Source of the DNA: Hyphomicrobiales bacterium
GTDB taxonomy: Bacteria; Pseudomonadota; Alphaproteobacteria; Rhizobiales; Beijerinckiaceae
DNA length: 64,000 nucleotides
Direction of reading: 5' to 3'
Assembly (NCBI GenBank): GCA_027484605.1
Contig: JAIXSR010000139.1
Span: 1 to 64,000, forward strand
This document shows positions 9,811 through 18,968 of the stretch, one piece after another. Each line of letters opens with the position of its first letter. Position 1 is the stretch's first letter. Both the position numbers and the translations under genes were made by a program. Under the pieces are notes generated by a model. That model did no database searches and had not been told where the DNA came from. It saw only the letters and a program-made list of their open reading frames with translations.

Positions 9811-9846
9811 TCTTGTCAGGGTCCCGCCACGGCTCTTGTCAGGATC
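9811..9846. repeat. Tandem direct repeat TCTTGTCAGG(G/A)TC x2
   Basis: TCTTGTCAGGGTC at 9811-9823 and TCTTGTCAGGATC at 9834-9846, offset 23 bp. Confidence 0.6.
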
Positions 9847-9867
9847 GGCCGCCGGAGATATGGCTAG

Positions 9868-9887
9868 TCTTATATAACTCTATAAGA
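9868..9887. promoter_or_regulatory. Putative GntR-type operator
   Basis: Perfect 7-bp inverted repeat TCTTATA-TAACTC-TATAAGA in the divergent SBP/amidohydrolase intergenic region, with a GntR gene next door. Confidence 0.5.
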
Positions 9888-9898
9888 AAGGCAAGGCC

Positions 9899-10720
9899 GT
9901 GAAGGCATCGCCAGATCTGCCGGATTCGGCTGTCTTCGACACGCATGTCCATGTCTTCCGGCGCGGCGAGGGGCTCGTCGAGGGCCGGCGCTATACGCCC
10001 GGCTATGACGCCCTGCCGGAAACGCTGCTCGCGAAGATGGCCTCGAGCGGAATTGACCGGGCCATTCTCGTGCAGCCGAGCTTTCTCGGAACCGATAACC
10101 GGTTCCTCCTTTCGGCGATCGAGGATCATCCGGGCCGCTTCCATGGCGTGGCGGTAACCGCGCCCGACCTGCCCGAAAGCGCGCTCGCCGAATTGAAGGC
10201 GCGGGGCGTGGTGGGAATCCGGCTCAACCTGATCGGACTGCCGGTCGACGATTTCGCGTCTCGCCATGGCGGCCTTGTCGCAGCCCTGGCTCGGCAGGAC
10301 ATGGTGCTCGAAATCCAGGCTGAGGGCGTGCAATGGCAAACCATCCTGCCGGTGCTGGAGCAGGGTGAGACGCGGGTGCTGATCGACCATTTCGGGCGGA
10401 CCGCGCCGGGGGCTTCCTCGCGGGGCTTCGAGGCCCTGCTCGCGGCGGCGGTCCGGAACACCGCATTCTGGTTCAAGGTCTCTGCACCCTACCGTCTTGC
10501 GCCCGGCATGGCGGCCCGCTGTGCCGAGCGGCTCGTCGGGACGCTCGGGGTCGACCGGATCGTCTGGGGCAGCGACTGGCCCGCGACACAATTCGAGGGC
10601 CGTCACGACTATGCGGACACGCTGTCCTGGCTTGAGGAGTGGATCCCGGATGCAGAGGCGCGCCAGCAGGTTCTGGCACGCAATCCCGGGTTGCTTTACC
10701 GGTTCGCCACGATCGGGTGA
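9899..10720 (+). CDS. Amidohydrolase family protein (PDC-lactonase-like TIM barrel)
   Basis: 273 aa, GTG start; AVFDTHVHVF and VDRIVWGSDWPATQFE motifs. Confidence 0.85.
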   Translation: MKASPDLPDSAVFDTHVHVFRRGEGLVEGRRYTPGYDALPETLLAKMASSGIDRAILVQPSFLGTDNRFLLSAIEDHPGRFHGVAVTAPDLPESALAELKARGVVGIRLNLIGLPVDDFASRHGGLVAALARQDMVLEIQAEGVQWQTILPVLEQGETRVLIDHFGRTAPGASSRGFEALLAAAVRNTAFWFKVSAPYRLAPGMAARCAERLVGTLGVDRIVWGSDWPATQFEGRHDYADTLSWLEEWIPDAEARQQVLARNPGLLYRFATIG

Positions 10721-11886
10721 AGCGCCGCCCTCGGGCTCGCCCCTTCCTTCTCGCCTGCGCCTGTCAGCCGGGATTTCAGCCTCAGGATCGGCGCCTCCAC
10801 GACATGATAGGAGAGGGCGGCAAGACCGAAGCTGAGCAGGAGGAAGGCCGCCACCAGGAGGGCCGGAGCGCCGTGAACCTGCGAATGGTGCAGCGGAATG
10901 CCGAGCAGGTACAGGATCAGACTACGGTAGATATAGAGACCGTAGGAGATCTTCCCGACGGCGCGCAGCCATCGTGCCGTAAGCCACGACTGGAGATGCG
11001 GGGCGAAAGCGCCCGATGGCGCGAGGATCAGGGCAACGACGCCTGCGCTCACCAGCGTGAAGCCGAAGGTGGCGAGAACCTGGAAATCGCCCTGGGCATC
11101 GATCAGGCCGCGGGCCCGGAGCCATGTCCCCATCGCCAGGATGGATACGCCGCCGGCCATCAGCAGCCAGCACGCGCGTTCGGGGAGCGGCCGGCCGGCC
11201 AGCTCGCGATAGGCGAGCGCGGCGCCGAGCGACAGCGACATCATCCGCACGGGGGTCGAGCGGTAGATCAACTCGCCCGCCAGCGGGCCCTCGACGATCA
11301 GCGCGATGGCGATGGCGATCGCCAGCGCGATGCCGGGAACGAAAAAGGCCGTGACCCGCCAGCCCGCCGCACGGGGCAGGGCGGCGATCAGGAAGGGCCA
11401 GACAAGGTAGAATTGTTCCTCGACCGAGAGCGACCAGGTGTTTTCCAGCGGATGCGGGCCCGGATTGAACGGGTGGTAGATATTGAAGGTGTAGGTCAGG
11501 AGGGACCACAGCCCTTTCGCCTCGAAGCAGAGCAGATAGACCGCGATGCTGATCAGATAGGCGGGGAAGATGCGCAGCATGCGCCGGATATAGAAGTTCC
11601 GGAACCCGATCCGGCCTTGCGTGTCGATGTCGCTGAGCAGGATCCGCGTGATCAGGAAGCCGCTGAGCACGAAGAAGAGGTCGACACCGAAATGCCCCAG
11701 GGAGAGCCGGAGGGCCAGGTCCTGCAGGGCGCGCGTCGCCGGCCATTCGAGGATGAAGGGCGTCTGGGCGAAGATGACAAGCAGAACCGCGACGCCCCGA
11801 AGGCCATCGAGAGGGGCGAGATGGGAAAGGCCGGGAGGTGAGCCAACAACGGGCGACTTCACTTCGGCGGATCCGGCTTTGGACAT
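10696..11886 (-). CDS. Membrane acyltransferase 3 family protein (OafA/YrhL-like)
   Basis: ORF extends to 12003; likely start ATG 11886 (MSKAGS). LAPLDGLRGVAVLLVIFAQT, FGVDLFFVLSGFLITRIL, NTWSLSVEEQFYLVWPFLI. Confidence 0.9.
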   Translation of the reverse strand: MSKAGSAEVKSPVVGSPPGLSHLAPLDGLRGVAVLLVIFAQTPFILEWPATRALQDLALRLSLGHFGVDLFFVLSGFLITRILLSDIDTQGRIGFRNFYIRRMLRIFPAYLISIAVYLLCFEAKGLWSLLTYTFNIYHPFNPGPHPLENTWSLSVEEQFYLVWPFLIAALPRAAGWRVTAFFVPGIALAIAIAIALIVEGPLAGELIYRSTPVRMMSLSLGAALAYRELAGRPLPERACWLLMAGGVSILAMGTWLRARGLIDAQGDFQVLATFGFTLVSAGVVALILAPSGAFAPHLQSWLTARWLRAVGKISYGLYIYRSLILYLLGIPLHHSQVHGAPALLVAAFLLLSFGLAALSYHVVEAPILRLKSRLTGAGEKEGASPRAALHPIVANR

Positions 11887-11923
11887 GGAGGCTCCGGTTC
11901 GGCCGGCAGGTATCCGGCCAGGG

Positions 11924-12116
11924 CAGGTCTTGTTGACCCCACGCTCGTGCCGACGGCTTAACAGCGGGATAATGCGACCGGCAGAGGCTTCGGCTTCGCT
12001 CAAATTGTCGGGATCTTGGTTCAGGTCTTGCTGACGGGCTCCCGAAGAAATGGTGAAGATCCGTTAACCCGCAGGTTGGAGCAGCTTGCGATGCAAGATC
12101 CTCAGGTCTTGTTCAC
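11924..12116. repeat. Three direct repeats of CAGGTCTTG(T/C)T(G/C)AC
   Basis: CAGGTCTTGTTGAC (11924-11937), CAGGTCTTGCTGAC (12022-12035), CAGGTCTTGTTCAC (12103-12116), all on the + strand. Confidence 0.6.
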
Positions 12117-12262
12117 TGTAACAGGATGGGCCTGCCCGGATTTTGGGCATCTGCACCCTTTCTTAAGGCCCGGACCTTTGACTGTTCGGCATTCTTGGCG
12201 GGCTGGGGCCGCGGAGATCGTCGCTCTCCGTCGATCTTGCCACCTGCTCGGAACGATCTGGG

Positions 12263-13327
12263 ATGGGTTGGACGGTGTCATCGGGCTGGATTGTTGTCGG
12301 CGAAAAGCATGCCGCCGGTTCCTGGGATGGATGGGCAAGCCAAATGCCATCCAGCAGTCCCTTCCAGTCGTTTGCCGTCGGTCAATACTACAAGAGGATC
12401 GGCTGCGACCCGCTTTTCTGCGTCTGCTTCGGCCCTGATGGCAGGGTCCTTGCCATGGCGCTCTGCACGGTCAAGGCGCGGTTCTGGAACACAGTGATCC
12501 TCGCCTGTATCGGCGGGCCGAGCGGGGATCCCGCGCAATGGGCAAACCTGCCGGATGCCGTACGCCGGCATCTTCGCCTGAAATGGGTCTATCTGCGCTT
12601 CCGGTGTGACCAGGGCTCCTGCGAACGGGCCCAGTCCGTGATCGAGGCCACCGGATGGCGCCGCGTGCCGGTCGCCTCCGGCTCCGGTCTCACGATGATG
12701 ATCGATCTCGCGCGGTCGCTGGACGAGGTCAGGGCCGGCCTTTCGCGAACCTGGCGGCAGCATCTCAACGCCGCGCATCGGCATGAGCTGACCATCGAGA
12801 CCAATGCCGCCCTTGATCCGCGCGAGCTGGATCGCATCTTCGGCGAAATGGTCGCCGTCAAGCAATTCGCCTCGACGATCGACGAATGGAAGATCCGCGC
12901 CCTGCTGGACCGGAAGGGTGCGAACATCCTTTTTGCCAGCGCCCGCAATGCGCGCGGTGCCGTGCTGGCCTTCCGCTGCACGATGGTGCTGGGCAGCCAG
13001 GCGGTCGATTTCATTGCGGCCTCGTCGCCCGAGGGCCGGCAGACCCGGGCTTCCTATGCCGTGTTCTGGCATCAGCTCGCGATGCTCCAGCAACTCGGCG
13101 TGACCGAATTCGATCTCGGCGGAATCGACCCCGAGGGCAATCCCGGCGTCTACCAGTTCAAGGTGCGGACCGGTGGCGTGAGACGTGCGTTGATGGGCGA
13201 ATACGAGATGGCAAATGCCGGATTTCTTCTGGATCTCGTCAATTATGCTCTCCAGGCGCGGGAGCTGAAATTCCGGCTTAGCCGGTGGCCCGATCTGGCG
13301 CCGGCACCGGCAGGCCTCGCCACATAA
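12263..13327 (+). CDS. FemAB/FemX-like peptidyltransferase, GNAT superfamily
   Basis: 354 aa; LSRTWRQHLNAAHRHELTIE and VFWHQLAMLQQLGVTEFDLGGIDPEGNPGVYQFKVRTGG, characteristic of Fem-type proteins. Confidence 0.8.
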   Translation: MGWTVSSGWIVVGEKHAAGSWDGWASQMPSSSPFQSFAVGQYYKRIGCDPLFCVCFGPDGRVLAMALCTVKARFWNTVILACIGGPSGDPAQWANLPDAVRRHLRLKWVYLRFRCDQGSCERAQSVIEATGWRRVPVASGSGLTMMIDLARSLDEVRAGLSRTWRQHLNAAHRHELTIETNAALDPRELDRIFGEMVAVKQFASTIDEWKIRALLDRKGANILFASARNARGAVLAFRCTMVLGSQAVDFIAASSPEGRQTRASYAVFWHQLAMLQQLGVTEFDLGGIDPEGNPGVYQFKVRTGGVRRALMGEYEMANAGFLLDLVNYALQARELKFRLSRWPDLAPAPAGLAT

Positions 13328-13421
13328 TCCGGTCGCTCATCCCGCCGGGATGGAAAGCGGGGCTCACCCGGCCGGTCTGCTGCGGGCGGTTTTTTCCAGA
13401 ATGATCGGAATGGCAGGATGG

Positions 13422-13495
13422 CGCGCCCGAAAGGATTCGAACCTCTGACCCCCAGATTCGTAGTCTGGTGCTCTATCCAGCTGAGCTACGGGCGC
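13422..13495 (-). tRNA. tRNA-Arg(ACG)
   Basis: Minus strand GCGCCCGTAGCTCAGCTGGATAGAGCACCAGACTACGAATCTGGGGGTCAGAGGTTCGAATCCTTTCGGGCGCG folds as a 74-nt cloverleaf with anticodon ACG; no encoded CCA. Confidence 0.95.
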
Positions 13496-13594
13496 AACGC
13501 CTCCGCTTGGGAGGAGGCGGTCTGATAGCGGGTTGGCGGGCAAAGGGCAACCCCCTTCCCGGGGCATCGGGAGAAATTTCGCGAGGCGCTTCCG

Positions 13595-15058
13595 CTAGCC
13601 GGCTTTCGGCAAGGTGATTTCGAAGACGGCCCCGGTGCCGGCCTGCTCGTCGTGCCTGTCCAGCAACCGGATCGTGCCGCCCATGCCGCGGACAAGCTCA
13701 TGGGCGATGGCGAGCCCGAGCCCGGTGCTGCCCGGCCGGGCCGATCCGCTGAAGGCCTTGAACAGCCGTTCCCGGACGGCGGCAGGTACGCCCGGCCCGG
13801 TATCGATCACGGCAATGCGCGTGGCACCGGCGCCATCCCGGGCGATGATCCGGATGTTGCGCCGGCCCCCGGGCGTTGTGGCCATGGCCTCGAGCGCCGA
13901 CCGCGCATTGCGCAGGAGATTGGTGAGAACGCGGGCCAGGTGATCGGGATCGGCGAGGACGTGAAGACCCGTCGGGATCTCGATAAGGAGAGCCGGTTCG
14001 GTTTCCGGCGAGAGCATCAGGAGTTCGCCGACTTCCTCCACGAGCGGTCCCAGATCGACGAGCATCAGGTCGGCTGCCTTCTCGCTCGCCTTTCCATAGG
14101 CCAGCGTCGACTGGCAGAAGGTGATGGCCCTGTCGAGCGCACTCATCAGCTTGGGGACAAAGCGCTGCACATTCGGGTCCGGCAAGGTGCTGATCCGGTC
14201 AGCCATCAGCTGGGCCGAGGCCAGCATGTTGCGGAGGTCGTGGTTGATCTTGGCCACGGCGAGGCCGAGATTGGCCAGGTGCTCGCGTTGGCGAAGTTCC
14301 TGCTGCAGGCTCTTCTGCATCTCGGCAAGGCTGGTTTCCAGCGCCCCGAGTTCGTCGGACCGTTGCGAGGGCCGCAGGATCGACCGTGCATCTTCCGGAT
14401 GGCTCTGGAAAGCTTTCATCGTTGTCGCGAGCCGCTTGACCGGGCGGACAATCAGGCCGTTCAGCGAGACGAAGACCAGCACGGCGGTAATGACCGAGAT
14501 GATCAGCGACAGGCCGAGAATGCCCCAGGAGAACCGCAGCATGGCCTGCCGGAGCGGCAGCTCGCTGATGACGATTTCCACGAAATCGCCGCCGCGCGGC
14601 GGCGGTCCGACCACACGGATGGTGCGCTTTTGGCCGAACAGCAGGATATCGAAGGCATTGCCGATATCCCGCACCACCGAGCGCTTGCGAAGATCGATCT
14701 CGAAATCGACCATCGGCGGCATGTCCGCAACGGCCAGCAGCCGCCGGGCATTGTCGATCCTGAGCGCGATCATCGAGGTTTCCATGCCGGCCAGCAATTC
14801 CTCGACGAGTGCACGCGGCAGGGCATCCGGCGGGCTCTTCTCGAGGATGAGCGCGGCAGCCCGCGCCTGGGCGAGGCGCTCGCTCAGCCAGTTGTTCCGG
14901 AAATTGGCCACCGAGGGCACATAGATCAGCACTTCCGCGATCAGCACGAACAGCACGGTGAGCAAGAGCAGCCGCGCCGAAAGACCCGCGCGCAGGCGTT
15001 GCCCGGCCCGGGCGAGGGGCTTGGACGGGACGCGGGTTTCCGTGGGCGAATCGAGCAT
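13595..15058 (-). CDS. HAMP-containing sensor histidine kinase
   Basis: 487 aa; N-terminal TM segments, HAMP (RPVKRLATTMKAF), KINHDLRNMLASAQLMADR H-box variant, HATPase GPGVPAAVRERLF...STGLGLAIAHELVRGMGG. Confidence 0.9.
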   Translation of the reverse strand: MLDSPTETRVPSKPLARAGQRLRAGLSARLLLLTVLFVLIAEVLIYVPSVANFRNNWLSERLAQARAAALILEKSPPDALPRALVEELLAGMETSMIALRIDNARRLLAVADMPPMVDFEIDLRKRSVVRDIGNAFDILLFGQKRTIRVVGPPPRGGDFVEIVISELPLRQAMLRFSWGILGLSLIISVITAVLVFVSLNGLIVRPVKRLATTMKAFQSHPEDARSILRPSQRSDELGALETSLAEMQKSLQQELRQREHLANLGLAVAKINHDLRNMLASAQLMADRISTLPDPNVQRFVPKLMSALDRAITFCQSTLAYGKASEKAADLMLVDLGPLVEEVGELLMLSPETEPALLIEIPTGLHVLADPDHLARVLTNLLRNARSALEAMATTPGGRRNIRIIARDGAGATRIAVIDTGPGVPAAVRERLFKAFSGSARPGSTGLGLAIAHELVRGMGGTIRLLDRHDEQAGTGAVFEITLPKAG

Positions 15059-15068
15059 TCCCGCGACT

Positions 15069-16244
15069 TTACCCGAAAAGACGGCGCAGCCGCATCAGGC
15101 GCTTCGCGGCCGGGCTCTTCAGCAGGTCGACCAGCGGCTGCCGGGCGATCTGCGCCAGCAGGTCATCCTCTCCCTCGACGGACAGGCCAAGACCGGCAAG
15201 CGCCGTGACGGGCAGGCCCTGTCGAGCCAGAAGAAGCAGCGGCACCATGAGTTCCGGGGCCCGCTGGCCATAGGCGGAGGCTCCGACCACGCGCGATCTG
15301 CGGTCCGTCACGACGAGCAGGGCCGCCTTGTTCTCCGGTCCTCCGGGGTGGCGCGTCGCGCGCAGGAGGCGATGGCGGTTGCGCTCCTTCTCGCCCAGAC
15401 GGTCCGGGGTGAGCCCGAATTCCGCCAGTCCCGGGCGGGTCGGAACCTGCCGCAGGTCGAGCGCCGGATCCGCCCGGTCACGCTTGCCGAACAGGGCCTG
15501 TCCCAGCACCAGGCCGATCTGGTTCCGCGGCGGCGGGACGCCATCCGCTTCGCCGAGGGCTTCCCCGACCATGAAGAGGCGGGACCGCCCGAGCCGCAAC
15601 CCGCGATCCGGGGTCAGGGGGCTGCCGGCGACGCGCCCGATCTCCAGCCCGTCCAGCCTGGCAATGCGGGGCAGGCAATTGATGACGGGGCCGATCTCCG
15701 CGACCGCGAGGCTCTGTCCGCCGGCAAAGCGCATGCGCTCTTCACCCTCGGTCCGGGCAAGCGGCAAGCCGCATTCCTCGATCACGCTGATGCCCCGCGC
15801 ACCCATATGGAGGAGCAGCCATTCCACGTGATCGCGGTGGAACTGGGAAAGGAAAGGCCCGGGGCTCGCCAGCACGACACGGCGACCGGCCTCGCTGGCG
15901 GCCAGCGCTTCGGCGCAGGCTTCCGCGCCATCGCCGAGGACAAGTGTCACCGGGCCCTGTCCTGTGGGAATGCCCGGTTCCGGACGGTTAGCCCCGTTCG
16001 CCAGCACGATCCAGCGCGGGGCCCAGCGTTTGTCCTCCGCCACGAAATGCCGGCGATCCGCCATCTGCCCGCGCGCTGCCACAAGGGTGACACCGACGGC
16101 GCCGAGCCGCGCCCGGCGGGCCGGATCCGGCGGGCAATCCTGCTCGACAAGGACGACCCGCGCACCGAGCCCTGCCGCGGCAAAGGCAATCTCGAAGCCG
16201 ACGGGATCGCAGCCGATGACAAGAAGATCGGGCTTCACGGACAT
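15069..16244 (-). CDS. Degenerate FAD-dependent pyridine nucleotide-disulfide oxidoreductase-like protein
   Basis: ORF to 16262 (TTG), ATG at 16244; Rossmann-like LLVIGCDPVGFEIAFAAAGLGARVVLVEQ and the FMVGEALGEADG region, but no CxxxxC redox motif. Confidence 0.65.
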   Translation of the reverse strand: MSVKPDLLVIGCDPVGFEIAFAAAGLGARVVLVEQDCPPDPARRARLGAVGVTLVAARGQMADRRHFVAEDKRWAPRWIVLANGANRPEPGIPTGQGPVTLVLGDGAEACAEALAASEAGRRVVLASPGPFLSQFHRDHVEWLLLHMGARGISVIEECGLPLARTEGEERMRFAGGQSLAVAEIGPVINCLPRIARLDGLEIGRVAGSPLTPDRGLRLGRSRLFMVGEALGEADGVPPPRNQIGLVLGQALFGKRDRADPALDLRQVPTRPGLAEFGLTPDRLGEKERNRHRLLRATRHPGGPENKAALLVVTDRRSRVVGASAYGQRAPELMVPLLLLARQGLPVTALAGLGLSVEGEDDLLAQIARQPLVDLLKSPAAKRLMRLRRLFG

Positions 16245-16455
16245 GGAGAGAACCTTGTTCAATCACCTGTTGCCAGAGATGGCGCCCTGTCGTCATGCCG
16301 CAAGGTGCTGTTCTTGGCAAACGCGCACGAACAGGCGTTGACTTTTCCGACCGTTTGATGTTTCTGCGCCATCTCAATTCTATTCGGAGTGGGTCCGAGG
16401 CGCCGGCTTGGTGTCCTGTCTCGGTTTTCTCCTCCAAAGCCAGTAGAGATCGACG

Positions 16456-16590
16456 ATGAAGCGCACCTATCAGCCGAGCAAGCTCGTTCGTAAGCGCCGC
16501 CATGGTTTCCGTGCGCGCATGGCCACCAAGGGTGGCCAGAAGGTCATTGCGGCCCGCCGCAACCGTGGCCGCAAGCGTCTTTCCGCCTGA
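16456..16590 (+). CDS. rpmH: 50S ribosomal protein L34
   Basis: Not in ORF track (44 aa); [44 protein letters not shown]. Confidence 0.98.
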   Translation: MKRTYQPSKLVRKRRHGFRARMATKGGQKVIAARRNRGRKRLSA

Positions 16591-16633
16591 GCGTCCGGCA
16601 TCCGCGCCCGGTTTGGCGCGTGGTTTTCCGGCC

Positions 16634-17050
16634 ATGGATATCGTGAAGGAACAGGGGCGCGAGACCCGACAGGGCGCGCCCCCTTTCTGTTTTGAAAGCC
16701 TCAGGAAGCGATCGGATTTCAAGGCGGCCTCGGCCGGCTTCCGCTTCTCGACGCCCGGATTCACGCTGCTGCGCAAGCCCGGCATTGCAGAAGACGGCAG
16801 GGTGCGGATCGGCCTCACCGTCACGCGGAAGATCGGCAATGCCGTGGTCAGGAACCGGATCCGCCGCCGGTTGCGGGCAGCGATCCAGGGTCTCGCCAGA
16901 AGCCATCAGGGTCCGGCGATGGATCTGGTCATCCTCGCCCGGTCCGGGCTCCTCACCCAGCCCTTTGGCAGCATCGAGGCCGATCTTGCCCGGGCCGTCG
17001 CCGCCCTCGGCATGCGCCCGGAAGCCGGCCCGGGCCGAAAACCGGCGTGA
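16634..17050 (+). CDS. rnpA: Ribonuclease P protein component
   Basis: ATG 16634 inside ORF 16502-17050; LRKRSDFKAASAG, RVRIGLTVTRKIGNAVVRNRIRRRLR; directly after rpmH. Confidence 0.95.
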   Translation: MDIVKEQGRETRQGAPPFCFESLRKRSDFKAASAGFRFSTPGFTLLRKPGIAEDGRVRIGLTVTRKIGNAVVRNRIRRRLRAAIQGLARSHQGPAMDLVILARSGLLTQPFGSIEADLARAVAALGMRPEAGPGRKPA

Positions 17051-17165
17051 TTCTTGACCTTGCTGCAAGGCAGCGCTTGGCAACCAGCCCCCCTTCGGCA
17101 TAGAAGGCGGCAGCGAATTCATGAGGGTGCCCGGGAGGGCGCCCGCAAGCAGGCAAGGCAGGGCG

Positions 17166-18944
17166 ATGCAGTCCGAAGACAACAGGAACCTCCTACTGGC
17201 GATTGTGCTGTCGGTCGGGGTGATGGTCGGGTGGAACTATTTCTACGGGGCCCCCAAGATCGATCAGCAGCGCCAGGCCGCCCAGCAGACGCAGGCGGCC
17301 CAGACCCCGGCTGCCCAGGCACCGGGTTCCACGGTCCTGCCGTCGGGTACGCCAGCCGCCACGCCGGCAGCTCCGGCGGCCGGTGCATCGGTTTCCGCGC
17401 TGGTGACGCGGGAAGCCGCGCTGGCGAAGTCGCCGCGCGTGCGGATCGAGACGCCGTCGCTGACCGGCTCTGTCGCCCTTGTCGGCGCGCGCATCGATGA
17501 CCTCAGCCTCGTACGCTATCGCGAGACGGTCGACCCGAAGAGCCCCAACATCGTCCTCTATGTGCCGGATGGCGCGAAGGATGCCTATTTCGCCGATTTC
17601 GGCTGGCTCGGCGGGCAGAACCTTCCGGACCAGAACACGGCCTGGCAGGCTTCCGGCAATGTGCTGAAACCCGGCACGCCGCTCACGCTCACGCATGATA
17701 ACGGCCAGGGCCTCGTCTTCACCCGGCGCATCGAGGTGGATGACAAATACCTCTTCACCGTTACCGACAGCGTCCGGAACAATGGCGCTGCCGCCGTCGC
17801 GCTGCAGAATTACGGCCGCGTCACCCGCAAGGGCACCCCGACGGTGCTCGGCTTCTACATCCTGCATGAGGGCCTGATCGGCTATGTCGCCGACAAGCTG
17901 CAGGAAGTCTCGTTCGACTCGATCCGCAAGGACAAGTCCAAGACCTTCGCCCGCAGCGAGGGCGGCTGGCTGGGCCTGACCGAGAAATACTGGGCCTCGG
18001 CCCTCATCCCGGACCAGAAAAAGCCGTTCTCCGCCGCGTTCGGCGCCAATGGCACCGATCCGGTTTATGAATCCGCCGCCATCACCGAGGTGCAGCAGGT
18101 GGCGCCGGGCGCAAGCATCGAAAGCACGATCCGGCTTTTCGCCGGCGCCAAGGAAGTCAATGCCATCAACGGCTATGGCGAGGCGTTCGGGGTCAAGAAT
18201 TTCGACCTGATGATTGACTGGGGCTGGTTCTACTTCATCACCAAGCCGATGTTCTGGGTGATGGACAAGGTGTTCCACCTGATCGGAAACTTCGGCGTGA
18301 CGATCCTGATCGTCACCGTCCTGATCAAGCTGCTCTTCTTCCCGCTGGCGAACAAATCCTACGAATCCATGGCCAAGATGAAGGCCGTGCAGCCGGAAAT
18401 GCTCGCCATCCGGGATCGCTTCGCCGATGACAAGATGAAGCAGCAGCAGGCCATGATGGAGCTGTACAAGAAGGAAAAGATCAATCCGATGGCCGGCTGT
18501 CTGCCGGTCCTCATCCAGATCCCGGTCTTCTTCGCGCTCTACAAGGTGCTCTTCGTCACCATCGAGATGCGGCACGCCCCGTTCTTCGGCTGGATCAAGG
18601 ATCTCTCGGCGCAGGATCCGACGAACCTGTTCAACCTGTTCGGCCTGCTGCCCTTCACGCCGCCGTCGCTGTTCCATCTCGGCGTCTGGCCGATCATCAT
18701 GGGCATCACGATGTGGGTCCAGATGAAGATGAACCCGGAACCGACGGATCCGATCCAGAAGACCATGTTCGCCTGGATGCCGGTGATCTTTACCTTCATG
18801 CTGGGCTCGTTCCCGGCCGGCCTTGTGATCTACTGGGCCTGGAACAACATCCTCTCGGTCGCCCAGCAATATCTGATCATGAAAAAGATGGGCACCAAGA
18901 TCGAGCTCTGGTCCAATCTCAAGGGCACGTTCCGGCGGGGGTGA
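17166..18944 (+). CDS. yidC: Membrane protein insertase YidC
   Basis: ATG 17166; N-term [27 protein letters not shown]-term [28 protein letters not shown]. Confidence 0.98.
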   Translation: MQSEDNRNLLLAIVLSVGVMVGWNYFYGAPKIDQQRQAAQQTQAAQTPAAQAPGSTVLPSGTPAATPAAPAAGASVSALVTREAALAKSPRVRIETPSLTGSVALVGARIDDLSLVRYRETVDPKSPNIVLYVPDGAKDAYFADFGWLGGQNLPDQNTAWQASGNVLKPGTPLTLTHDNGQGLVFTRRIEVDDKYLFTVTDSVRNNGAAAVALQNYGRVTRKGTPTVLGFYILHEGLIGYVADKLQEVSFDSIRKDKSKTFARSEGGWLGLTEKYWASALIPDQKKPFSAAFGANGTDPVYESAAITEVQQVAPGASIESTIRLFAGAKEVNAINGYGEAFGVKNFDLMIDWGWFYFITKPMFWVMDKVFHLIGNFGVTILIVTVLIKLLFFPLANKSYESMAKMKAVQPEMLAIRDRFADDKMKQQQAMMELYKKEKINPMAGCLPVLIQIPVFFALYKVLFVTIEMRHAPFFGWIKDLSAQDPTNLFNLFGLLPFTPPSLFHLGVWPIIMGITMWVQMKMNPEPTDPIQKTMFAWMPVIFTFMLGSFPAGLVIYWAWNNILSVAQQYLIMKKMGTKIELWSNLKGTFRRG

Positions 18945-18968
18945 CCCCGCCGGCTCCGGGAGGCCGGC

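Noticed and set aside
12016-12438. 140-aa ORF overlapping the FemAB-like start and the direct-repeat region
   Set aside because: No recognisable motif, overlaps the supported 12263-13327 CDS in another frame and covers the repeat-bearing intergenic region
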